Of a stretch of 64,000 nt of DNA, positions 8,510-14,785 are shown piece by piece. Position numbers and translations under genes: made by a program. Origin of the DNA: Bog-532 sp963720945 (GTDB lineage Bacteria; Actinomycetota; Actinomycetes; Streptosporangiales; Streptosporangiaceae); NCBI GenBank assembly GCA_963720945.1, contig CAVRHH010000007.1, positions 186,001 to 250,000 on the forward strand, given 5' to 3'. The first letter of the stretch is position 1. Each line of letters opens with the position of its first letter. Under the pieces are notes generated by a model, which had not been told where the DNA came from, did no database searches, and saw only the letters and a program-made list of their open reading frames with translations.

Positions 8510-9400
8510 GTGGACAACCGCGAAGAGGTAAAGGCGTTCCTCAGCTCCCGCCGAGCCAAGATCACCCCCGGGCAGGCTGGGCTGCCCGACTCCGGCCGCC
8601 GTCGGGTGCCGGGACTGCGCCGCAGCGAGGTCGCCGACCTGGCCGGAGTCAGCGTGGAGTACTACGCCCAGATGGAGCGGGGAAACCTCGCCGGGGTCTC
8701 TGACAGCGTCCTGGACGCCCTGGCCCGCGCGCTGCGGCTGGACGAGGCCGAGCGGGCCCATCTGGCCGACCTCGCCCGCGCGGACGGCCCCGCGGCCCGC
8801 ACGCGCCGCCGGCCGCCCGCCCAGCAGATCCGCCCCGGCCTGGCGCGCATCCTGGAGGGAATGACCGAAGTCCCGGCCATGGTCAACAACGGCCGCCTGG
8901 ACGTCCTGGCCGCCAACCTCCTCGCAATGACGCTGTTCGCGCCCGTGTTCGCCGACCCCGCCCGCCCGGCCCACCAGCCGGTCAACCACGCCCGCTTCAC
9001 CTTCCTCAACCCCCGCGCCCACACCTTCTGGATCGACTGGGAACGCGCCGCCGACGACAGCGTCGCCATGCTGCGCACCGAAGCCGGCCGCGACCCCTAC
9101 GACAAGGCCCTCACCGATCTGGTCGGCGAACTGTCCACCCGGAGCGACGCCTTCCGGACCCGCTGGGCCGCCCACGACGTCCTCCTGCACCGCACCGGAC
9201 TCAAACACTTCCACCACCCCGTCGTCGGCAACCTCCACCTGTCCTACGAAGTCATGGACCTGTCCGCCGACCCTGGCCTGTCCCTGATCGCCTTCAGCGC
9301 ACAAGCAGGCACACCCGACGACGACGCCCTCAAGCTCCTCGCCAGCTGGGCCGCCACCCACGCGCCCGCCGACGCCCTATCCGCCCCCGACCAGAGATGA
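8510..9400 (+). CDS. MmyB-type XRE transcriptional regulator
   Basis: 296 residues from GTG 8510. The N-terminal HTH carries the family pattern RVPGLRRSEVADLAGVSVEY, then YAQMERG (about residues 27-60). The C-terminal two-thirds is the MmyB-like ligand-binding region (NGRLDVLAANLLAMTLF, HPVVGNLHLSYEVMDLSAD, and a final FSAQAGTPDDDALKLLASW). Full length for the family with all conserved blocks, so it appears functional. Family members typically repress or activate a neighbouring divergent oxidoreductase. Here that is the aldo/keto reductase, and the shared 228-bp intergenic region is the likely operator. Located inside the Tn3-type element. Confidence 0.9.
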   Translation: MDNREEVKAFLSSRRAKITPGQAGLPDSGRRRVPGLRRSEVADLAGVSVEYYAQMERGNLAGVSDSVLDALARALRLDEAERAHLADLARADGPAARTRRRPPAQQIRPGLARILEGMTEVPAMVNNGRLDVLAANLLAMTLFAPVFADPARPAHQPVNHARFTFLNPRAHTFWIDWERAADDSVAMLRTEAGRDPYDKALTDLVGELSTRSDAFRTRWAAHDVLLHRTGLKHFHHPVVGNLHLSYEVMDLSADPGLSLIAFSAQAGTPDDDALKLLASWAATHAPADALSAPDQR

Positions 9401-9411
9401 GCAGGAGGAAC

Positions 9412-9608
9412 CGCTTCAGACGAACCCGGAAGGCGGCGACACCGAGTTCGTCTACTGGGACACCGGGACCGCGCACCTCCTGCCCCGGCTGCTGCGCCTG
9501 CCCGACGGCACCTCCCGCACCAGCGGGCCACTGTTCCTCGCCAGCCGCAAGCCCGTTCCCGCGCGGCGCCCCGCACCCTCGACAACCGGGTCTCCTTTTG
9601 GCCCCTAG
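9412..9608 (+). pseudogene. Tyrosine recombinase/integrase fragment
   Basis: One frame between the MmyB gene and the right inverted repeat encodes EFVYWDTGTAHLLPRLLRLP and SGPLFLASRKPVPARRP. This matches the middle of a tyrosine-recombinase family common in actinomycetes, where this block precedes the catalytic R-H-R-H-Y part. The piece is cut off by the right transposon end at 9599-9632. No start, no catalytic residues and no chance of function. It was probably trapped when the element assembled. Confidence 0.6.
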
Positions 9609-9632
9609 TAGCAGAGTTCTTACCAACGCCCC
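9599..9632 (-). repeat. Right terminal inverted repeat of the Tn3-type element
   Basis: Reverse complement of the left repeat at 6289-6322 with one mismatch. It is followed directly by the GCTTA target duplication at 9633-9637. Confidence 0.85.
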
Positions 9633-9648
9633 GCTTAGCGCGCGCCTC

Positions 9649-9694
9649 TATGGCGTCGGTGTTGTGACCGATATGGCGTCGGTGTTGTGACCGA
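9649..9694 (+). repeat. 23-bp perfect tandem duplication
   Basis: The sequence TATGGCGTCGGTGTTGTGAC plus CGA occurs twice in a row (9649-9671 and 9672-9694), immediately right of the Tn3-type insertion and upstream of the glycosyltransferase/rox region. It could be an operator pair or a simple slippage duplication. Confidence 0.6.
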
Positions 9695-9862
9695 CGAACA
9701 TAACTCCGCCGACCGGGTCACCCGTCTTGCGGTACAGTCCAAACCCCTCTGGGAACCCGGCGGCGCCCCCGTCGTGCGGATACGGCGGCGGAAAGCGGCA
9801 AGACCCGGGTCGTGCGGCAGAATCTCCCGCCGAAGCCAGAACCTGCGGAAATCAGGGATCGC

Positions 9863-10012
9863 AAAGTACGTGTGCTTTTGTCGACGTGCGGGTCTCGCGG
9901 GACGCCGAACCGCTGGTGGACTCGCGGTGCGGTTGCGGCACTCGGTGCGGAGGTGCGGGTGTGCGCGCCGCCGGACTGCGCGGAGCAGCTGGCCGATATG
10001 CGACCTTGTTGA
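9863..10012 (+). pseudogene. N-terminal stump of an MGT-type glycosyltransferase
   Basis: The frame reads KVRVLLSTCGSRG, then after a shifted stretch ALGAEVRVCAPPD and AEQLADM. This is the conserved start of MGT/GT28-like antibiotic glycosyltransferases, whose opening is RVLLSTxGSRGDVEPL. The expected DVEPL-type segment is readable only in another frame (AEPLVDS), so two compensating shifts break the gene. A TGA at about 10012-10014 ends it before any catalytic region. It abuts the rox gene. Because rifampicin-inactivating glycosyltransferases belong to this family, a decayed second rifamycin-inactivation gene is an attractive but unproven reading. Confidence 0.6.
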
Positions 10013-10023
10013 ATGGGGGTTTC

Positions 10024-11451
10024 ATGATTGACGTGATCGTTGCCGGCGGCGGACCGACCGGCTTGATGCTGGCCGGCGAGTTGCGGCTGCACGGCGTGCA
10101 CACGCTCGTGCTGGAGAAGGACGCGGAGCCGACCAGGATTGTCCGCTCGCTCGGCCTGCACGCGCGCAGTATCGAGGTGATGGACCAGCGCGGTCTGCTG
10201 GAGCGGTTCCTCGCGCTCGGCCAGCAGTACCCGGTCGGTGGTTTCTTCGCCGGCATCGACAAGCCGGCGCCGGACCGGCTGGACACCGCACATCCGTACG
10301 TGCTCGGCATCCCGCAGACCACCACCGATCGCCTGCTGGCCGAGCACGCCACCGAGCTCGGCGCCGAGATCCGGCGCGGCTGCGAACTGGTCGGGCTGAG
10401 CCAGGACGAGCGCGGGGTGACCGCCGGGCTGGCCGACGGCACGCAGCTGCGCTCGCGCTACCTCGTCGGCTGCGACGGCGGCCGCAGCACGGTGCGCGAG
10501 CTGCTCGGCGTCGGCTTCCCCGGCGAGCCCACCAGGGTCGAGACGCTGCTGGGCGAGGTGGAGGTGGCCATCCCGCCGGACACGCTGAACGCCGTGATAG
10601 CCGAAGTCCGCAAGACCCACAAGCGGTTCGGCGCCGTGCCCCTCGGGGACGGGGTGTACCGCCTCGTCGCGCCCGCCGACGGGGTGGCCGAGGACCGCAC
10701 GGTCCCGCCGACCCTGGACGAGCTGAAGCAGCAGGTGCGGAAGCTCGCCGGCACCGACTTCGGCGCGCACTCACCGCGCTGGCTGTCCCGCTTCGGCGAC
10801 GCCACCCGGCTGGCCGAGCGCTACCGGACCGGCCGGGTGCTGCTGGCCGGCGACGCGGCGCACATTCATCCGCCGACCGGCGGCCAGGGGCTCAACCTCG
10901 GCATCCAGGACGCGTTCAACCTCGGCTGGAAACTGGCCGCTGAGGTCAACGGCTGGGCACCGGAGGGGCTGCTGGACAGCTACCACACCGAACGGCACCC
11001 GGTGGCCGCTGACGTGCTGGACAACACCCGCGCACAGATGGAGCTGCTGTCCCCCGAACCGGGTCCCCAGGCAGTGCGCCGGCTGGTGTCGGCACTGATG
11101 GACTTCGAGGACGTGAACCGGTACCTGATCGAGAAGATCACTGCGATCGGGGTCCGCTACGACTTCGGCGAGGGGCCTGAACTGCTCGGCCGGCGGATGC
11201 GGGACGTGGGGCTGAAGCGGGGGCGCCTCTACGAGCTGATGCACGGCGGCCGCGGACTTCTGCTCGACCAGACCGGCCGGCTCTCGGTGGCGGGCTGGGC
11301 AGATCAGGTCGACCACGTCGTCGACGTCAGCGAGGAACTGGACGTGCCCGCGGCGCTGCTGCGGCCGGACGGCCACGTGGCGTGGGTCGGTGAAGACCAG
11401 CAGGGTCTGCTCAGCCAGCTGCCCAAGTGGTTCGGCGCTGCCGTCAGCTGA
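10024..11451 (+). CDS. rox: Rifampicin monooxygenase, Rox type (FAD-dependent class A)
   Basis: 475 residues from ATG 10024. FAD-binding motifs of the PHBH family are present: GGGPTGLMLAGEL (GxGxxG, about residues 8-20), the DG motif YLVGCDGGRSTVRELLGV (about 147-164) and the GD motif LLAGDAAHIHPPTGGQGLNL (about 276-295). The whole protein follows the Rox pattern closely through MHGGRGLLLDQTGRLSV and AWVGEDQQGLLSQLPKWFG. Rox hydroxylates rifamycins at the naphthoquinone, leading to ring opening and resistance. Intrinsic resistance or detoxification is the likely role. A glycosyltransferase stump lies directly upstream. No convincing rifamycin-associated element is seen. Confidence 0.85.
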   Translation: MIDVIVAGGGPTGLMLAGELRLHGVHTLVLEKDAEPTRIVRSLGLHARSIEVMDQRGLLERFLALGQQYPVGGFFAGIDKPAPDRLDTAHPYVLGIPQTTTDRLLAEHATELGAEIRRGCELVGLSQDERGVTAGLADGTQLRSRYLVGCDGGRSTVRELLGVGFPGEPTRVETLLGEVEVAIPPDTLNAVIAEVRKTHKRFGAVPLGDGVYRLVAPADGVAEDRTVPPTLDELKQQVRKLAGTDFGAHSPRWLSRFGDATRLAERYRTGRVLLAGDAAHIHPPTGGQGLNLGIQDAFNLGWKLAAEVNGWAPEGLLDSYHTERHPVAADVLDNTRAQMELLSPEPGPQAVRRLVSALMDFEDVNRYLIEKITAIGVRYDFGEGPELLGRRMRDVGLKRGRLYELMHGGRGLLLDQTGRLSVAGWADQVDHVVDVSEELDVPAALLRPDGHVAWVGEDQQGLLSQLPKWFGAAVS

Positions 11452-11590
11452 GCGCGCAGTTGTGGCTCGAAAGGGCGGGACCTATCTCCGGCCGAGTTCG
11501 GCGCGGTCCGGGGCGTACCCCGTTGGCTGGAAGCCCCCGCGAAATACGCCGACCCAGCAAGATCAATCTCAGCGGATCGAATATTGACGG

Positions 11591-12472
11591 TTACCAGCAG
11601 GGTGCCTCTGGACACTGCCGGCTCACCGCACGGCACCGTAGTCGCGGAGGGCGCCTGGGCGGAGCGGGGTGCCGAGCAGCTGGCTGACGAGGGTCCGGTG
11701 GGCGGCGTGGAGGGTGCGGACGGCCGCGGGCGTGAGGCCGGGCTTGACGGGCGGCCAGGCCGCCCCAAGGCCGGCCGGGCTTCGTCGGGATCCACAGGTA
11801 GCCAGGGTCGCTGCCCTCAAGTTCGGCGATGATCGCCGCCCGGGCCCTGAGCCACCGGGTGAGGATCTGCACGGTCGCGGCGCCAAGCGGGCATGAGCCG
11901 CCGGTGACTTCGACGCGTGCGTCGCCGTCCAGGTGCAGGGCGCTGACATTGAGGCGGGCTAGTTCGGGGACGCCCCGGCCGGTGTCGGCGACGAGCGCGG
12001 CCAGGGCGGCGGTGCGCAGCGATGTGGCGGCGTTGGCGTGGACGGGCCTGCGGACGGTCAGGTCGTGGAGGACTCGCTCAGTATCGGCGGGGGTTAGGTA
12101 GAAGCCACGGGCGGGCGGTGGACTGTCACGGTGGTCGGGCAGGCCGAGGAATTCAGCGAAGGCGTTGTAGGAGTCGATGCGCACGCGCATTGAGTTGAGA
12201 TACGCGGCGGCATCGGAACCGTAGAGGGTGTTGCGGGTGCGGATCTTGCCTGCGGCCGCATCGGAGAGCCATGCGTCGGCGCGCGCGGGGTCCATGAGCT
12301 CGCCGACCCTGATCTGAATCGTCCCGGCGGCCTCCTGGGCGTGCTGCCGGTACTCGTCGAGGAAATGCCGGCGGATCCGCCGGGTTGTGCTGCTGAACTG
12401 GCGGTTGGCCAGATGGCGGATGAAGTCGTCGACAGCGCCGCTGGCCGGCGAGTGGGCGTCCGGGACTGGCAT
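11591..12472 (-). pseudogene. Degenerate tyrosine recombinase/integrase
   Basis: ATG 12472 opens a SAM-like core-binding N-terminus (DDFIRHLANRQFSSTTRRIR, about residues 15-35) followed by a partial catalytic domain (TSLRTAALAALVADTGRGVP, then ELARLNVSAL). Near codon 235 (around 11770) the frame is lost. The true ending (KPGLTPAAVRTLHAAHRTLV, then RPGALRDYGAVR) is readable in a neighbouring frame to about 11623. Even in the composite the usual H-x-x-R and nucleophilic Tyr are not obvious, so this is a decayed or atypical recombinase. A perfect 17-bp-arm palindrome lies 94 bp upstream of the start and may be related to it. Confidence 0.6.
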
Positions 12473-12565
12473 GCGTGAAAACTATCCGATCACGGTGATA
12501 ACAGCAAGAAGCAGACGAACGGAATAAGCTGAACCGAAGCGTCTCGCAGAGGTCTGGCCCGTGTC

Positions 12566-12610
12566 GGTCCGGGTCGTATCGGCTCGGTTCGAACCGATAC
12601 GACCCGGACC
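12566..12610. repeat. Perfect 17-bp inverted repeat
   Basis: Arms at 12566-12582 (GGTCCGGGTCGTATCGG) and 12594-12610 are exact reverse complements with an 11-base loop that itself holds the palindrome TTCGAA. No T-tract follows on either strand, so it is a poor intrinsic terminator. It sits between the gene ending at 12716 and the recombinase remnant, so it could be a recombination or binding site. Confidence 0.7.
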
Positions 12611-12715
12611 CCCTGCTGCCGGTGAGCCGTTCCTTGGTCCAGGAGCGCTTCTTGCTGTTATCAGCCCTTGGGCCGAGGCAGAGGGCAGCGAGTCAGGAAC
12701 TCCGGTCTCACGCCC

Positions 12716-13315
12716 TTACCTGGCCTTTCGTGCGGCAGCGCGGGCCTGCTCCATCTGGTCGACGCTGATCGGGCCGGTTCCCGGCAGGCCTGCGGCCAGC
12801 CACGCCTCCTGCGCGCGTGCCGTGTCCCCGCCCGCCTCTTGCAGCACTATCTTCTTCGCCGTCGTGCTGGGCACGGCCCCGTCAGCGCCGAGATCCATCA
12901 GGTGCGCCAGCATCCGGACCGACTGGTTCCGCTGCCCCATCTTCCGCTCGTTGTACCGGTAGACCAGCACCCAGCGTCCTTCCAGGGAACGGGCCCGGTC
13001 GATCAGCGCCCGTCCGCGGTCGGTGTCCTTCTGCTCGGTGCGGATCGGCTCGCTCTCACCCGACGGCAGGCGCAACGTGAGCAGCCCGCGGCGGCTCGAT
13101 TCCTCGATCTCAACCTTCTCAAGGAACGCGATGAAGGTCCGGGCTGACTCCAGCCGCTCGATGTCCTGCCTCGCCTGCTGGGCAATCAGGTGAAGGTCTA
13201 CGGTCAGGCCGTGTACCCGGCGACCCCAGGCCGCCTCTTCACCAGGAGGGCACGGTCCCGCAGCCTGAGCAGCCGCGATGACCAGGCTGTAATGGCTGTT
13301 GTCCACGGCGCCCAT
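12716..13315 (-). CDS. Hypothetical protein
   Basis: About 199 residues from ATG 13315 (an ATG at 13336 adds seven residues; neither has a clear ribosome site). No domain recognised. The protein has helical N- and C-terminal parts around a beta-rich centre (RRGLLTLRLPSGESEPIRTE, then GRWVLVYRYNE) and a C-terminal HTH-like or zinc-free helical bundle (MLAHLMDLG to DQMEQARAAARK). Codon use is normal for the window. It lies next to a decayed recombinase and a perfect palindrome, so an integrative-element origin is possible. I give no function. Confidence 0.55.
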   Translation of the reverse strand: MGAVDNSHYSLVIAAAQAAGPCPPGEEAAWGRRVHGLTVDLHLIAQQARQDIERLESARTFIAFLEKVEIEESSRRGLLTLRLPSGESEPIRTEQKDTDRGRALIDRARSLEGRWVLVYRYNERKMGQRNQSVRMLAHLMDLGADGAVPSTTAKKIVLQEAGGDTARAQEAWLAAGLPGTGPISVDQMEQARAAARKAR

Positions 13316-13371
13316 TATCGGCCGCCGGGCTGACATTAGCGGGCGCCCAGCTGCGGCTGGACGTGGCGCGG

Positions 13372-14103
13372 TTACCCAGGCGGCGCGACGGTGACGTCCG
13401 GCTGGTTCGCGCGGCGGAGCGCGCCGGCAACGAATCCGCTGGCTTTCAGCTCCTCGACGAAGGTCCGGAGGAACTGGATGGTCTCCGGGCCGCGGGTCCT
13501 GGTCGTGGCCATCGCCTGGCGGATCTGCATGAACGGGCCCTCGGTCAGGCGGAATCCGGGATGGCTGCGGACGAACTCAGTCATCGGCTGCCTAATGCCG
13601 GCGGCGGCCTCCAGGCCCAGGTCACAGAGTACGCCGGTCCCCTCGTCTCCCCGCACCACACTCGCGTGCTGGAGGGTGCGGGACAGGAACAGGTCGTAGG
13701 CAGACCCCTGCTTGACGCCGATACGGACGCGTTCACGGTCGACGTCAGCGGTCGTGGTGATGGCCGAGTCGCGGGGTACGGCGAACACGCCCTCGATCAC
13801 CGCGTACGGCGCGGTGAAGGCGAGCTCCGCTTCGCGCGCGGGCTCGATGGCCAGGAAGCAGATGTCAGCCCGCCCCGCCGTCATCGCCTCGAACGACTTC
13901 CGCGCCGCATCGAAGCAGACGAGCTCTACCGGGACTCCCGCCCGTGAGCCCAGCTCGCGCGCTATGTCGACCGTCACGCCCGCCGGTGCCGCTGGCGTGC
14001 CCCGGGCCAGTACCGGATTGCCCAGATTAATGGCGGCCCGCAGGGTGCCTGTCGGCGAAAGATCCCTGGCGATGGCGGCCGGCACGACGCTCATGGAAGC
14101 CAC
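13372..14103 (-). CDS. Family 3 solute-binding protein-like (amino-acid type), no signal peptide
   Basis: 243 residues with the bacterial periplasmic-binding pattern: TGTLRAAINLGNPVLA at the start, GVTVDIARELGSRAGVPVEL, ADICFLAIEPAREAELAFTA, then PYAVIEGVFAVP and GVKQGSAYDLFL. These are the substrate-binding blocks of family 3 proteins that deliver polar amino acids to ABC importers. There is no signal peptide or lipobox from the ATG at 14103, and no ABC transporter genes nearby. It may therefore act in the cytoplasm as a sensor, or be a domain separated from its transporter. Start is supported by homology beginning near residue 15. Confidence 0.75.
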   Translation of the reverse strand: MASMSVVPAAIARDLSPTGTLRAAINLGNPVLARGTPAAPAGVTVDIARELGSRAGVPVELVCFDAARKSFEAMTAGRADICFLAIEPAREAELAFTAPYAVIEGVFAVPRDSAITTTADVDRERVRIGVKQGSAYDLFLSRTLQHASVVRGDEGTGVLCDLGLEAAAGIRQPMTEFVRSHPGFRLTEGPFMQIRQAMATTRTRGPETIQFLRTFVEELKASGFVAGALRRANQPDVTVAPPG

Positions 14104-14473
14104 CCTACGGAGAAGCGGAGTCGACCGTATTCAGGGCAGCCGCGCCGGGGGACGGTCTGAGTGCCGTGGCGAACCAACCACGGGGCTCATCCGGGGGAAT
14201 CGCGGGCGTTCGACGGCGGTTCCCCCGCGGTGCTTGCGCAGTTCGCGGTACAGCGTGGAGCGGCTGTCCGTAGCTCACATCCACGGGGCCGGATGGGTCA
14301 TAGGGCCGAACCAAGGCGTCCTAACCAAGCGCCTGCCATCGCCGCCGGGCGTACGCCGTTCTTGCCGCTGGCGTCTTTCCACTGGGGGACGCTGTCCATT
14401 GCCGAGGTCAAAAACGCCTTCCGTATCTCCGGCCATCCGGACCGCTAAGCCGCCATCGAGTAGTTAACAACGC

Positions 14474-14513
14474 GGTCCGGATGCCCGCGGGGGCTCCCGC
14501 GGGCATCCGGACC
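14474..14513. terminator. Perfect 18-bp-stem hairpin
   Basis: Arms 14474-14491 (GGTCCGGATGCCCGCGGG) and 14496-14513 are exact complements with a four-base loop. This is a very stable hairpin just downstream (minus strand) of the 22-codon ORF at 14598-14530. There is no clear U-tract. A transcription terminator or an RNA-processing element is the likely role. Confidence 0.6.
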
Positions 14514-14529
14514 TGTCACATGCCGGTGA

Positions 14530-14598
14530 TTACCACCAGCGGTTCCTGCGCTCGTTCCGCGGGCCCGTGGTGATGGTGGCCTTCTTCGTGGGCTTCAT
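14530..14598 (-). CDS. Candidate 22-residue peptide gene
   Basis: ATG 14598 is preceded by AAAGGAG with six bases between, one of the best ribosome sites in the window, and opens a 22-codon frame ending in TAA. The product is cationic, begins MKPTKKATITTGPR and ends RRNRWW. It sits alone between a LAL regulator (ends 14786) and a strong hairpin (14474-14513), so it could be transcribed as a very short mRNA. Possible readings: a leader peptide whose two terminal Trp codons sense tryptophan supply, a small regulatory or antimicrobial peptide, or chance. I do not recognise a RiPP class and no modifying enzyme is adjacent. Confidence 0.4.
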   Translation of the reverse strand: MKPTKKATITTGPRNERRNRWW

Positions 14599-14785
14599 CG
14601 GTTTCTCCTTTGTGGGTTGTCCTTGGCGGATAACTCCACTTTCGGGCTAAGAACCCGGACGCCGCATCGGGCGGTTGCCGTATCGTCGGTGCAGTCGCGG
14701 TTCAAAATGCTCGCGCCTCGCTTTCAGCCGGCATCCTCAGGTGTTTATGGCGGAGCGGCGGCGTCTTTAGTGGCTGGCTGAGTCC

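Larger units (their letters stand above)
6289..9632. mobile_element. Tn3-family-derived element with 34-bp inverted repeats and 5-bp target duplication
   Basis: A 3344-bp unit. Its ends are 34-bp inverted repeats starting GGGGCGTTGGTAAGAACTCT with a single mismatch between left (6289-6322) and right (9599-9632). The five bases GCTTA occur immediately outside both ends (6284-6288 and 9633-9637), the 5-bp duplication expected of Tn3-family transposition. Just inside the left end lies a stub of a DUF4158-type Tn3 transposase. The rest is cargo: a quinone oxidoreductase pseudogene, an intact aldo/keto reductase, an intact MmyB-type regulator, and an integrase fragment. With no complete transposase it must have been mobilised in trans or lost its transposase after insertion. 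Confidence 0.85.

Noticed and set aside
8282..9361. Extension of the aldo/keto reductase frame to a 686-residue protein
   Set aside because: The extra 360 residues are antisense to the MmyB-type regulator and a good ribosome site precedes ATG 8281.
9721..9740. CTTGCGG core resembling a rifamycin-associated element upstream of rox
   Set aside because: Only about 12 of 19 positions fit the consensus and the inverted symmetry is missing; too weak to call.
12584..12597. GGTTCGAACC resembling a tRNA T-loop
   Set aside because: It is the centre of a perfect palindrome and no acceptor or anticodon arm can be folded around it.
14210..14280. Minus-strand SRSTLYRELRKH, like the HTH of IS30 transposases or resolvases
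   Set aside because: Too short and without flanking family sequence; could be chance.
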